Shown here piece by piece: positions 25,934-37,477 of a DNA stretch of 64,000 nucleotides. A model generated the notes under the pieces. That model was given only the letters and a program-made list of their open reading frames with translations. It was not told the DNA's origin and ran no database searches. The DNA is from Phycomyces blakesleeanus NRRL 1555(-) (Eukaryota; Mucoromycota; Mucoromycetes; Mucorales; Phycomycetaceae), in NCBI RefSeq assembly GCF_001638985.1, contig NW_017265142.1:1046572-1110571 (forward strand), read 5' to 3'. Every line of letters begins with the position of its first letter. Position 1 is the stretch's first letter. A program made the position numbers and the translations under genes.

Positions 25934-27259
25934 ATGGATCTCGGACTTGGACGTATAAAAGCCCTTCTAAATGCCTTGGGCAACCCTCAAGAGAAACTCA
26001 AAGTAGTTCATGTTGCTGGCACAAATGGCAAAGGATCTATTTGTGCATATATTTCATCGGTTTTACACCAACACGAAATCAGTGTTGGACGATTCAATTC
26101 GCCTCATCTTCTTGAGCCATGTGACAGCATTCGAATAAACGAGGAACCGATTACGCAAAATACTTATGTTAATGCATGCAAACATATTCAAGCTGTGGAC
26201 ACCGGAGCCGGCACTCATGCAACATCGTTTGAATGTCAAGTGGCGACTGCACTGTGGATATTTGATCAGATGAAATTGGATGTAGTTGTGATTGAAGTTG
26301 GAATGGGAGGAGAGCTGGATGCCACCAATGTATTCTCTACACCGCTTGTGAGTATCTTGACACCTATAGGGTGGGATCACGCCGGCATGTTGGGTGGCTC
26401 AATCGAGTCAATTACAAAAGCAAAGGCTGGAATCATAAAACCCGGTTGTCCTGTGGTCATCTCTCCACAAGATGATCCTATTGTGCTTGATATTCTAGTG
26501 TCTTGCGCTCAAAACCTAGAATCACCTTGTGTATGTGTACAGTCGGCCGAATGCATTTCACAAACCAACCATGGCATGATGTGCCGCCTAGACTATGTGG
26601 CCGAAAATACACTCACTCACGAATCCTGGAATGTTAACCATGAATATCCTATACCACTCAATGGTGATTACCAGCGCTCGAACTCTGCTACAGCTGTCAC
26701 TGTCTTGGACTGGCTTAGTCGCCTTGATACTTTGCCAAATTTCAAACTTGATTTTGACAAGCTTAAGCTTGGTATGCAGAAGACAACTTGGCCTGGTCGT
26801 CTTGATTGGATTACTCCCGAAACACACCCAAAGCTCAAAAGATCAGATTGGGATATTCCCTCAGTTTTGGTTGATGGGGCCCACAATCCACCAGCAACAA
26901 ATGCTTTGCGTATCCATGTCGATAGTCTCTGTAGCAAATATCATCTCTCGCGTGTGATTTGGATATTGGGTGCTACCATGGGCAAAGATATCGAAGTGAT
27001 GCTCAAAACTCTTGTTCAACCCAACGACATTGTGTATTCTGTGCCATTTTCACAGCCAAGTGGAATGCCATGGATAAACTGCGTGAACCCAATGGATATT
27101 TCAGATTGCGCAAAAACCCTTGCTGCAGAGAGCCAAGGATTTCAGTCACTCCATGATGCTCTTGTCAAAGCATCTTCTGTTTTACGTCACGGTCGTGATT
27201 TGGTGGTGCTGTGTGGGTCCCTATATCTTGTTGCCGACTTTTATCGTTTGCTGGATTGA
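25934..27259 (+). CDS. FOL3: Dihydrofolate synthase (folylpolyglutamate synthase family)
   Basis: Joins dihydropteroate and glutamate with ATP to make dihydrofolate. One uninterrupted frame of 441 residues, the only intronless housekeeping gene in the window. ATP loop 'GTNGKGS' at residues 29-35, substrate loop 'FNSPHLLEPCDSIRIN', 'VEVGMGGELDATN', 'WDHAGMLGGSIESI', 'KAGIIKPG', and the C-domain 'VLVDGAHNPPATNALR' (about residue 313). Its length and the short linker fit the fungal dihydrofolate synthase Fol3 better than the longer mitochondrial/cytosolic folylpolyglutamate synthase Met7, but the two subfamilies overlap. The ATG at 25934 follows a T-rich leader. The 3' end converges on DBP9 with 218 bp between stops. 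Confidence 0.93.
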   Translation: MDLGLGRIKALLNALGNPQEKLKVVHVAGTNGKGSICAYISSVLHQHEISVGRFNSPHLLEPCDSIRINEEPITQNTYVNACKHIQAVDTGAGTHATSFECQVATALWIFDQMKLDVVVIEVGMGGELDATNVFSTPLVSILTPIGWDHAGMLGGSIESITKAKAGIIKPGCPVVISPQDDPIVLDILVSCAQNLESPCVCVQSAECISQTNHGMMCRLDYVAENTLTHESWNVNHEYPIPLNGDYQRSNSATAVTVLDWLSRLDTLPNFKLDFDKLKLGMQKTTWPGRLDWITPETHPKLKRSDWDIPSVLVDGAHNPPATNALRIHVDSLCSKYHLSRVIWILGATMGKDIEVMLKTLVQPNDIVYSVPFSQPSGMPWINCVNPMDISDCAKTLAAESQGFQSLHDALVKASSVLRHGRDLVVLCGSLYLVADFYRLLD

Positions 27260-27477
27260 TGTATTTGTTTTATATAATTTTGGTGTTAAAAGAATAAGTT
27301 GCTCATATTCTCCATTTTCTGTTCATGCTTTTTTTTTACATGTATATATAATATGTTCACTAGTATCTATTTTTTTTTCTACACATCGTAATGAGGACAT
27401 GGCATTTGAATGTAAGAGTATATTTTTCTTTTTATTATTTTTGTTGTGGTTGTTGTGTAGATTAATGCAGGAGAATT

Positions 27478-29840
27478 TTAACGACGGACCTTGATGGATT
27501 TTAATGGATCAGCCTTTCGCTTCTATTGAATTTATGATTGGTGAGTTTCTTACACTAATAAAACTAAGCACATATAAACAAATTACCTTCACATGACTTT
27601 TTCCGTTGGTCTTGCTATCTGCAGCCCTCCGGCGTTTATCACTGTTGAAGGGAACATTGGGGCCAATAGAGGCTACAGGATTGGATGCCTGGTCTACTGC
27701 AAGAGCATTGGGTGCTGCTACGCGAGGCATAAGATATGATGGGATATGCTTCATGTGTTCCTGAACTTTGCTAGGCTGTAGTGCCTGGTCATGGCGAAGG
27801 AAATCGAGATCTTTTGGCTTATCTTCAAAATGTGCCTAATACAAACCATGTGTTAAAAGAAAAAGAAAGATCTCTAAACATGCATATCCCTGAATTATGT
27901 ACCTTCAACTTTTCAGAGTTCATGATCTCACGCTTGATTTCTTTAATACGTGCTTCTTTAATAGCCATCTTGCTAACAGCCTTGAGAGCATCCTGTACTC
28001 TGTATTTAAAACCATCCACATTCTTTTTTTCAAATGTGTAAGGCTTCATTTCTGCCTTCTTCTCTGTCTGTTGCTTTTCTACACGCTTATATACTACTTC
28101 ATCATGAGAGTTATTTCCGCGTGCATTGTCTTTGTTTGTATCCATTGACTCGCGGGTAACCACAAAACTCAAACTCATTCCTCGTTGACCGCCTCGTGCA
28201 GTACGACCCACACGATGGGTGTATGCCTTGGATGATGTAGGGAAATCAAAGTTGACTACAGCAGCTACATTTTGGAAATCAACGCCACGCGATACACCAT
28301 ACTCTTTATCACGCTGGATCTTGGCCTTCTTCTTAGGTTTTTCTAAAAAAAAATCCATTATTAATACACTTCTTACAAATATCAATACATATTTATATAT
28401 TGAGTAGCCTACCATTTTCCTCTACTTTCTTGTCTTCATCATCGCTGTCTTGCTCGCCCTTGAGCTCTGATTCATCGGTAGCAATAAGATAATCATATAT
28501 TCCGCGGTTAAATTCCTCTACGATATGATATCTATAATTTTAAATTGATAAGTATCTATATCATCTCTTTTCTTGTTTTTTTTCTTCTCTATTACACACC
28601 TTGAGTTCAATGGCAATTCAGAGTTGAGGATGCAGGACTTGATAGAAAATTGCTCAAGGAATAATTTAAGCTTATAGCAGCGATCAATGTCATTCACAAA
28701 AAGAATGACTTTTCCCTTAATAAGGCGCAATTTGATGATTACAAATGTGTAAAGAAATTTCTCGAACTCTGAACATCTATATTATAGTCAGCATAAAGCA
28801 TAGAAATCAAAGTAGTTTTGAGGTAACTTACTTGATCACATACTGTGAGAGCTGTTCAGCCTCTTCATCATCCTCATCCAATTCCAAAAGTACAGGCTTT
28901 CTCAACACAAGGTCCTTAAGCTCTTCGATATCCTATAAGTAGCTATCAGTCACTCATCCCATTTTTTTAGTTTTTTTTAAAAAAAAAAGAACAAACCTTT
29001 GTGAATGTGGCAGACATAAGGAAACTCTGGTAAATCTTGGGTAAAAATGAGAGGATTTTGCGAAGATCATCTTCGTATCCAAATGACAAGATCAAATCTG
29101 CTTCGTCGATAACTAAATTCTCGAGAGACTCGTTCAAAACCATGTTCTATGAATAGAGTTTAGTCACTTGTCATTTTGATTTGATTTGATTTTGATCGGC
29201 TTACATGTGCTTCAAGATGAACCAATGCCTTGCTAGGTGTAGCCACAATTATATCGGGCTTCTCGGCCAAAAGAGGTCTAAAATCGAGGATTATATTAAT
29301 TAATCCAAGAGCTCATATATTCATAATACCCCTATGAGCTATATCCAAACATTATTTTTGCTACTAACCTCTGTAATTGTGGTGCCACTTGTCCAGCCAA
29401 ATTGGCAACCTTTACGATCTGATTGGAATATACGAGCAGCTTGTTGATGTGTCCAGTAACCTGTTCTGCTAATTCTCTAGTAGGCACAAGAATCAATGCT
29501 TTGATTGAAGGTTCGGCATCAATGGACTATGAGATCAAACAAGTCAGCTTGAATTGTCTTTTTTTTCTTCATTTTCAATGCTAGCATTGTTTTCCAAAGT
29601 GTGGTGACTTGCCTCCTTTGAAGCCAGGATCTTCTGTACAATTGGCATGGAGTATGCAGCTGTCTTTCCACTGCCAGTCCGTGCACGCGCGAGAATGTCC
29701 TTTCCTGCCAAAGCAAGAGGGATCACCTTTTGCTGGACAAGTGTTGGGTGTGTAAAGTTGAGCTGAGCTACAGCTCGAGCCAAGCGAGGATCAAAGTCGA
29801 ATGTTTCGAATGTTTCGGTTGAGCTGGATGAATTTGCCAT
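27478..29840 (-). CDS. DBP9: DEAD-box RNA helicase Dbp9 (DDX56-like)
   Basis: Nucleolar ATP-dependent RNA helicase for 60S ribosome assembly. Ten exons: 29840-29613, 29526-29369, 29277-29205, 29146-28997, 28932-28832, 28776-28600, 28531-28413, 28342-27903, 27835-27587, 27522-27478; 1,740 nt, 579 residues, all in phase. Helicase motifs in order: Q motif '[10 protein letters not shown]...[13 protein letters not shown]', I '[10 protein letters not shown]', Ia '[11 protein letters not shown]', II 'VIDEADL', III 'MSATFT', IV '[20 protein letters not shown]', and VI '[12 protein letters not shown]'. The acidic/basic insert ('[15 protein letters not shown]', 'EKPKKKAK') before '[14 protein letters not shown]' is typical of Dbp9/DDX56. 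The basic tail ends '[15 protein letters not shown]'. Intron 1 (29612-29527) uses a GC donor. Confidence 0.95.
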
Positions 29841-30751
29841 GATCGATGTGTGTTCACTACAATCTATCTTTTTTTTTCTTCTACTTTCTCTTTGATCTTT
29901 TTGTCGGACAATTAAACTCTTTTATAAAAGAGGAGGGAGAACAAATTCAATTAGTGTGACACGCTTTCCTTTTGCGTGGCGCTACTTTTCCCCTGGCTGC
30001 CAATGTTGAAATCCGATATTCTAAAACTGGGTTCATCCTTAAGGCTTTTGATATTTCCTTTGAGCCGCATTTCATAAGAATCCACCAAAGGAAACGATAA
30101 CCTATTTTTTTCTTGAAAGTTAAAAATTTATATATATTATAGAATGATTAAATTGGTACGGGCTCTAGGTATTCTTTTAGCTTATTCGGACCTTAAGTTA
30201 TCTTTTGTCAGGAACATGTACGGCAGGTATGATCTGGAAATTGGATCAAGACCTTTTAATACCTATGAATTAAAGTACTTGCTTTTTTTCCAAAGGAGTT
30301 TATAGTCAAGTTAATATGAGGCTGTACAATATTAACGCTTTGCTTCTAACTAATTTGCAAAATACAATTGTTCATAAACCTTAAAAGTACAACTGACTTT
30401 TTAGACTTTAAATTACTTTGAAAAAAGTAATTGAAGTAACATGTACAAGTAATGGGAAGTAAATAGCAAGAATTTTATGCAGTGATAATATCAGCGTGAT
30501 TATATCTATAAAAAATGTAATTTTTTAAACCTTCAGATTCTCTGTGTCGATACTCAGTTAACACTATAAAATTATAGCTTATATAAAGGTAGTTATATAC
30601 GACAGCATATATTTGTACATCTACCAACCAATATCTTACCTACTGCTAAAAAGATAGTGACCTTTTTATACATCTTAATTCTAGGTGTCCAATGCATAAT
30701 ACGAGAATACAGCTTAACTTTAATTTTAAAAAAGTATTTTTTTAAACAATA
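29841..30751. other. Intergenic, DBP9 promoter and AT-rich flank
   Basis: The first 150 bases hold the DBP9 leader; the rest is AT-rich with no readable frame or RNA gene. Confidence 0.4.
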
Positions 30752-31080
30752 AGGGTGGACAATAGGAATTTTTCTCGAAAAAATTCCATTTTTTTAATTC
30801 CTTCTAATCCAATAACATTGCAGAAAAAAAAGTCAAAAAAAATGAAAAAGTGGTAAAAAAGCGGTTATCTTTAGCGAATTTTTGAAAAAAAAATTATGAG
30901 ATGCAAGGCCTTGAACTTCATCATCTCTTTTTGGTAAAAAAATTCTTTTTTTTTTATAAAAAAAACCCACAAAAAAGTGGATCCTTTTAAAAAATTCCAA
31001 ATTTCTGTTTTATTTTTTTAACAAATACATTTACTCAAAGAAGAAGCGAATTTTCTAAAAAAATTCCTATTGTCCACCCT
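30752..31080. mobile_element. MITE, Tc1/mariner-type, TA target duplication
   Basis: A 329-bp element with terminal inverted repeats that begin AGGGTGGACAATAGGAATTT and match for at least 22 bases, then imperfectly for about ten more. It is flanked on both sides by TA (30750-30751 and 31081-31082). The interior is very A/T-rich with long A runs and no open frame. TA duplication and short non-coding interior point to a non-autonomous Tc1/mariner-family element. The matching ends suggest fairly recent insertion. Confidence 0.85.
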
Positions 31081-32361
31081 TAATATCCACAATATAAGAA
31101 TAAATCATTTCAAACATACAAGAAGTTTTTTCTTTTACGTAAATAAAATTTATTTGTGCAATATTTCGATCTTTCGACTAAAATTTATTAGAAAGTTACC
31201 TTGTGTTAACTCGATGAAAGATACCATCTCGTCGCATGTACTTTTAAAATAAAGGTTATCATTCACTATATTTTTATTTGGCCTGTAGTTAGCTTTTAGC
31301 ACTAAGGCATACGCCTTAAAGTATTGATTCATGTTGAGTTAAGATCGGCTGCATTGATTTTTAGCTTAATGAATACAAAACCCTACAACTTTGCTGTGTT
31401 TAAACACCGCTAATAATTTTGGCCCTATTTCCTACTCAAATGCATGAATTTACGAAACCCATAACTTTAGCAGGTGTCTCCTTTACACTATCCTGATATT
31501 GTTTAATGTGTGCACTTGAAATAAAAATTATAGCCGCAAATAATCGGCTATTTATTTTCTTTAGAAAATATCATATAAGTAAGAATCCTCTCCTGTCTCT
31601 TTTTTGCCATAGATTATTAATCAGGAATATGGTCGGTCAATATATTCTGAGCAGAACGTTAATTTGTTTCATATGAGTAATTTCAATAGGTGTTTTCAAT
31701 GTATTGGGCTGTTTGTGATGATTTTTCTGCTTTTTTACATAAATCAAATAGAAGATAAAAGTCAGATTATTAAAGGGGAACTTCCAAGTTACGATACCCT
31801 GTATTCTCCTTTTTTTCTATATTAATAATACATTAAGCTTTACTGTATTAGGTTATCAACACACTTGTTCACACTCTTTTTTAATATATATGTGTAAATG
31901 AAACACAAAAAGAAGAAGACAAAATCTACGAATGATCGTCCAAATTAAGTTTTAGCTTTACAGGAACTTAGGTTATAGCTACACTTTCATAAAATCAACT
32001 TGGTCTAACCCCATAATTTTTTTAATGGTCCTTCCCTTTTCAATTGTTTCTTTATTGTTGTGCTTTAGTCAAGTATGTGTTAAGAAATAGCTTCAAAAGA
32101 GTTGCTGTTCGTGGGAAAAGAAAAAAATGCTGAAGAGGTTCTTTTTACCCCGTATCCTTCCAAGCTACATTTTAGCAATCCTTTTCAAAATATATTGAAA
32201 ATTCGATTTTCCAATTTGCTCGTTTTACATTTTTTAATTTTGTTTTGCTTTGTTTCTTTGGTATTTGTTAAGAGCCGTTGTGGTGAAGGTACATATGAAA
32301 TATGACCTCTTTCCTTATTAACAGCAAGTGTTGTATCATCAGCATTTTACTTAAAGCTCTT
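31081..32361. other. Gene-poor AT-rich stretch
   Basis: No coding frame over about 67 codons and no recognisable RNA. It lies downstream of the truncated FAR1-type gene, where a MULE transposase core would be expected, but no transposase motif remains. Confidence 0.4.
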
Positions 32362-32976
32362 TTAGAGTCCTATAGGCATTTTGGTAGAAGATTTGGACGG
32401 AATACGACGACTGTGACTTCTTAATACCCGTCCACTCTGTATCTTTGGCTTGTGAGCATCATCGTTTTCAATTGTGTTATTCTTCTGGGGGTTTGGTGTC
32501 TCTAGAATGGCTCTATTAGGGCTTTTTTCGACAACATTTTTCTCAACCGATGCTTCGGGCAGCCTTGGCTTCAAAGGTATTGTTGAAGGTGTGGGTGACA
32601 ACGGGTGGTTATGATACGCCTCCTCCAGATGACATTGCTTGAGAGGAAGATAGCCTTGAACCTTTTTCTTAAAAGAAAGCTTCAGAAGATATGGACACCC
32701 AATCAGTGAAGAATTCTTTTTTCTTTTGCGCTTTGTGTCTTCAACTTTATGTTTGTTTTTGTATGAGCCTCCTTTGGAACACTTTAGGTGAACCATAGTC
32801 GGTTTACTCTCCTTCACTACCAGAGAAAAATTATTGGCAGTAGCATAGTTTTTCAAAACTTCGACAGCTATCGTTCGTTCGCTGAAACCATTTATAGGGA
32901 ATGTCGGCAAGGGTTCTTTGACGAGATAGAGTTCTTTCTGAGCTATCAAATCGTTTTTTTCGATGGTAGATTCCAT
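32362..32976 (-). CDS. FAR1/MULE-type zinc-finger protein, transposase domain absent
   Basis: A 204-residue intact frame starting at the ATG at 32976 (MESTIEKND). It carries a WRKY-GCM1/FAR1-like DNA-binding region: 'ERTIAVEVLKNYATANNFSL', 'MVHLKCSKGGSYKNKHK', 'LIGCPYLLKLSFKKKVQGYL' and 'AYHNHPLS', giving the C, C, H-x-H metal ligands. The C-terminus is basic and Pro/Ser-rich ('GRVLRSHSRRIPSK'). The layout matches the N-terminal part of the broken MULE at 1.4-2.0 kb, but here the frame is open and stops before any transposase core. It is either the surviving 5' end of a MULE or a captured DNA-binding protein. An open frame of this length in AT-rich DNA hints at recent origin or selection. Confidence 0.6.
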   Translation of the reverse strand: MESTIEKNDLIAQKELYLVKEPLPTFPINGFSERTIAVEVLKNYATANNFSLVVKESKPTMVHLKCSKGGSYKNKHKVEDTKRKRKKNSSLIGCPYLLKLSFKKKVQGYLPLKQCHLEEAYHNHPLSPTPSTIPLKPRLPEASVEKNVVEKSPNRAILETPNPQKNNTIENDDAHKPKIQSGRVLRSHSRRIPSKSSTKMPIGL

Positions 32977-34538
32977 GGTAAAGAAGAATAAAAATAATGA
33001 TAATCGCAATAATATTATGTTATAATATCAATGTTTTATTGATACAGTCCTTTTTGTTCGGATGATCTATAATTAAGTAATGACAATATGAATGTGTTTT
33101 GAAAAAGGCATTTCCTTACTAGATGTTTCTTCTGAACTTTATGTTTCTCAATGGGACAAGATACAAATTAAAGGGGGCAAACAAGAGTCACACTGTATAT
33201 ACTGAGCTCAAAGGTCGGTCTCCATGGCTGGGTTGGGAAACAAGTCAGATCTCACTATTAGGGGGTTTCACCAGCTGTGGGAGCTTGACTGGTGGATGTA
33301 GCGGTAGTTTAATTCGAAAGATGATTGGCTGTGACGAGTCTTCAAAAAATGAAAACTGAACATCCAGACATCCAAAAAAATAGTTCAATACTTTAGATGT
33401 CGTGACTTGGCCAAAATTTACAAAAAATTGTACTTTATTTACAATTGATGGCAAGGTTCATAGAAAAGCAAAGTCAAAAATAAAGCATAATCAATCTATG
33501 TAAGAGTAGCTACCTTAATACCAAATTAGACAGTTCTAACTTACTTGTGGGGAATTTGGGTATGGGCACTATATTTATGAGCATTCTAATCAAGCGTATT
33601 GTACATATGAATTTTGACGTATATAAGAGAAAACATATCAACCAAGAGATATTAATGGTACTCAATAGTTTTTTTTTGATATTGGTTATTATTGGACAGT
33701 GCTTAAACTGCCAATACATCCAACAGTCAAGCATCCAGAGCTGGTGAAGCCCCCTTTTATAAAGTGGATATTAAAACGTTTCGATTTCGCTTTGCATATT
33801 TTTTCACGAAATATTACTTTTAATTAGTACTGTTTTTCTTACTAAATGATAATGGTAGCCAAGAAGAAGAGTATAGCTGTATTTATTTTTAAATAAGATA
33901 AACTAGCGATGCTCTATACTTAATATTTATTAAAACAAACCAAAACACCTTCTAGCATTAGATTTCGGAATTTTATTTCTTGTGAGCCAGGCACTTGGTT
34001 TTTCTTTTCTTTTCTTTTTTCTTAATGCTTCCCAAATATCGTTTGAACCGTAAAACAAACTATTTTTGGCAAAGTTGGTCTGTGCGTAAATACTGATGCT
34101 TCTCATAATACGTGTATCATTTGTAAGATGAATATACAAATAATATGGTTATTCTATACACAAATTTACACATCCATTTGATTGCTCTTTGACTCTAAAT
34201 CACCAAATTGCTTTCTTTTGAAGAGATTCTAGAATTGACAAAACCCTCTCATAAAACAAAGATAACCTTATTACACACTTTGTATACTAGACGTTTCCAA
34301 TTTGACGATCCTTTATGCTACCAGCTGAGAAAATGTGTTGCATTATTCCTTGATGTATTATTCATATTTGTCGTAGTGCAATGGATACACAGGCAGGACT
34401 ATATCCAATTTGTACAATCCACTTTTTTACGTGTATGCATGTTATTTTCCACAAGCCACTTTATCCTTGATGTAGGAGAATACAAAAAAGCGATTCTATT
34501 CACAAAACCCCTTTCTTCTTTTTGAGTTTTATTGCGAA
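32977..34538. other. Gene-poor stretch
   Basis: Several frames of 60-105 codons occur, none starting with a convincing ATG plus recognisable domain. T and A runs dominate. It holds the 3' flank of the complex I gene. Confidence 0.4.
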
Positions 34539-35318
34539 TTAAGAAGATTCATACTTGGAGGTATCAACACCGTGGTTGTTGTGATTGGCAAAGTTAAACC
34601 AAGGGAAGACGCCTACGTGAGAAAGTTGTAAGTTAATCAGCACAACCAGTCATACATTGAAGATAAAGACAAAATATACGCATTCTTATTATTGCTACTT
34701 ACTGAACTTCAACTGAGCAAAGCGAGAGTTTCTGGAGGATTCATTTGCGACATGGGGAGGCATCGAAGACTCTCCATAGAGGGACTTACCCTCCTTCAAA
34801 CGCTGGCTCATTTCAGCGTGATCCTTCTGGACTTCTGCTGCGTTCTCGGTCCAGCCCCAGAAGCGAACTATACCAATAATTATCACCAGTCAATAAACAC
34901 AAGTAAAACACACACTCTCTCTCATTTACCCACACACCAAAACTGAATTTACTTACGACTGCTATTCTGGTATGCGTACAAGAAACCACCAAAGGCACCA
35001 AACACAGTAGCCACACGAAGAGGAAGGCGGAGGTTACGAACAGGGCCGACGGGGTTCATTTTCTCTTTTTTTGGTTGATTTGAAGAAAGCATGAGCAATG
35101 GGTCCACATTGATCTATATAGCTCTTCCTGCACTCGCTCTGTTTTTTGTTCTTTCGTGCTAAAAGTTACTTACCCATGCCGAGCATGATAGCTGGGGCAG
35201 CAGCAGTACCTGCAGCCCAGGCGGCATAATCAGAGCTTCTGAAGTAACGTACGACACGGAAGAAGTGAGGGTCAGTGTCGATGACTGGGTAAGCCGAGTT
35301 GAATTCTTTCACAGGCAT
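34539..35318 (-). CDS. NADH:ubiquinone oxidoreductase (complex I) 21 kDa accessory subunit
   Basis: Fungal-type accessory subunit of mitochondrial complex I. Four exons: 35318-35174, 35064-34957, 34867-34703, 34612-34539, total 492 nt, 163 residues. Signatures: 'MPVKEFNSAYPVIDTDPHFF', 'RVVRYFRSSDYAAWAAG', then a glycine-rich membrane segment ('VFGAFGGFLYAYQNSS'), 'RFWGWTENAAEVQKD', and the C-terminal 'PWFNFANHNNHGVDTSKY'. This order matches the two-domain fungal 21 kDa subunit. Exon 3 contains an internal GGTAAGT that resembles a donor but is coding, because the frame and family match continue across it. The acceptor of exon 2 is A-rich (caaaaaaag) and the least typical. Confidence 0.93.
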
Positions 35319-35930
35319 GCTATTGGACGCGCAATGTAATTTTTATGTACAAATAAATAATACATGTGAAATTCCAAGAAGCAAGATTTCAATTTGATGA
35401 CGATTATATTGTTGTTGTTGTTGTTTTTTAAAAGAATGTGTCGGTATAAATAATCCATGAAATTCAAGTATAGTTGTCGTATTATAGAAAATATGTAAAG
35501 AAAAAAAAAGTAAAGATAATCAGCCATTATTCATTATGAGGACCTAAAATTCAATTCCCTTTTCATGCTTTCCTTTATTGAAGCAGAAAAAGAAAAATAA
35601 ACAAGAAACTTACGCTATAGGGGAGTGGTGGGTGAATGAGCTTTAATGTAAAAAAAAAAGGTGCCAGTACAGCTTTGAGCTTTTGTTTTGCGCAAACATG
35701 CCCGGCACTGTCCCCCCTCTCTGTCCCTCTGCGTGACGTCGAATAAAATTCCAGTCACAGCCAAAGTACAGTAAGCCAAGATATCAATCTCTAAACCAAG
35801 TTATTCACTTAGATCCATTTACCACACCACACCAAACCAACTCCCCAAACTCTCCCCCACCATGGAAAAATCATTAATAAACCAATTAATATATATAAAA
35901 ATTAATCTTCATACAGCTAAAACGTACAGC

Positions 35931-35970
<40 letters not shown>

Positions 35971-35976
35971 CGACTT
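35319..35976. promoter_or_regulatory. Complex I subunit promoter and AARSD1 3' flank
   Basis: No gene. A CRE-like TGACGTC lies at 35734-35740, upstream of the complex I gene. An (AAT)n microsatellite of about 38 bases (35932-35969) sits just after the stop of the alanyl-tRNA editing gene. Confidence 0.5.
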
Positions 35977-37477
35977 CTATTTAAATAATGTTTTAAGATG
36001 GGTATCTAAAGTGTCAATGGTTTTCCATGATTTAGCCTTTCCTTGCCAGCGAGCCTTGCCTCCTCCTTTGAGATCAGGAAATGCAGCAAGAAGAGCCTTT
36101 GCAGTCTTTTGGACGATTTCTTCTGATCCACCTGTAATAAGCATTTGTCCGCCTGTCTGTTTCTCGCCTGCCGCCAATACAACAACTTTGTCTTTGATAT
36201 CATCCGTGTCCTTGAGGGCAGAGGCAATATCAACCAAGAAATCCATGTCTCCGTCTGGACGATAAACAAATCCATATGGCTGAGATTTTAATTGGAGTTT
36301 GACTTCAGTGGCAGTGTGGCCAGCCAATTCTGTCATAAGACGTTTGATTTGCTTTTGAGAAGCGCGGGTTTGCTGTTGCAATTTCGTGATATTTTCCACA
36401 AACTGCTCTTGGGGTACAGAGAGGATTGAAGTCACTTGACGACTGGTCTTGTAGGCCACGTCAAGAGTATCAAGTACACGCTGTCCGAACAAGAAGAACA
36501 GCTTGATGTTTCCTCCACGTGCACTCTCAACATGGAGCAGCTTGAGGACCTGGAGATGACCTAGATGGCGTACATGGGTACCACAGCAAGGGTTGGTGTC
36601 CAGTCCTTCAATTGTAATTGTTCGGATCGATCCTCCGCCTACATAATCAGCCGGAAGACTATCAGGACGTCCGTCGCCCGTGTTAGCCTCTACATGACAT
36701 TCCATTGGTAGTTCTTCGAGAATCAGATCGTTCACTCGAGATTCCAATGTTGCCAGTTGTTCAGCACCGAGGGTCTTTGTGTTCTTTGTGCTAAGCTCTA
36801 CATAGCATTTGGCAGGTCCAAGGTTCCTAAAGAAAGAAAAAAGAAAAAGAAAAGTTCAAAATATACTATATAAGATTTGTCAAATAAAAAAATATAATAG
36901 CAGTAATACAGATACTTACCATGATAATGTTTCCATATTATAAGGTTCCTTCTCAAGAACAGCACTCAATAAATGTTGGCCACTGTGCTGTTGAACATGA
37001 TCCCTATTTTGAGAATAATGTATATTTTGTTTAGTAATTATCACAGAAAATAAATTCTCAAAAAAAATCCCAAAAAAAAATCTAGACAACGTACCAACGG
37101 CGGTTCCAGTCTAAAGTCACTTCAACTTCTTTGTTGACAGGCACGGGTTCCTTGGTGAAGTGGATGTGTTCCAACTTTTTACGCTGAACCTCATACACCT
37201 TTATATTATCAATCATTCCCGTGTCACTAGGCTGTCCTCCTCCTTCAGGAAATATAACTACACCAGAATTTTGATTATGATTCAGTTGAACATTGTACAT
37301 TACAGGTATTTTATCTATGTGTGGTATCTCAAAATTACCAGTGTCATGAAGTTTGACTTCATAAAATCCTTTCTTGTTGGGTTTTTCAGAACAGCTTATA
37401 CATTTTGTGATGCATACTTTGCTGTATGTATCTTTTTGGCAATGAAGATCACCCACTGGAATCTGGTTTGATGACAT
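35977..37477 (-). CDS. AARSD1: Alanyl-tRNA editing protein (AlaX/AARSD1 type)
   Basis: Freestanding hydrolase that removes Ser or Gly wrongly attached to tRNA-Ala. Three exons: 37477-37095, 37003-36920, 36826-35977; 1,317 nt, 438 residues. I chose the ATG at 37477 because the family N-terminus ('LHCQKDTYSKVCITKCISC') follows at once; an in-frame upstream extension to 37627 has no similarity. Editing-site metal ligands: 'HSGQH' at about residues 134-138 and 'CCGTHVRHLGH' near 235. 'GVVIFPEGGGQPSDTG' is the typical glycine motif before them. The C-terminal domain ('LVDIASALKDTDD', 'VVVLAAGEKQTGGQMLITGG') resembles the alanyl-tRNA synthetase C-Ala/DHHA1 region. It thus copies the editing and C-terminal parts of AlaRS without the charging domain. 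Confidence 0.94.

Noticed and set aside
26063..26937. Antisense and shifted frames inside FOL3
   Set aside because: Shadow frames of a strongly supported gene with no recognisable domains.
34790..34800. GGTAAGT inside complex I subunit exon 3 as a splice donor
   Set aside because: Family similarity continues unbroken across it and the exon totals fit only if it is coding.
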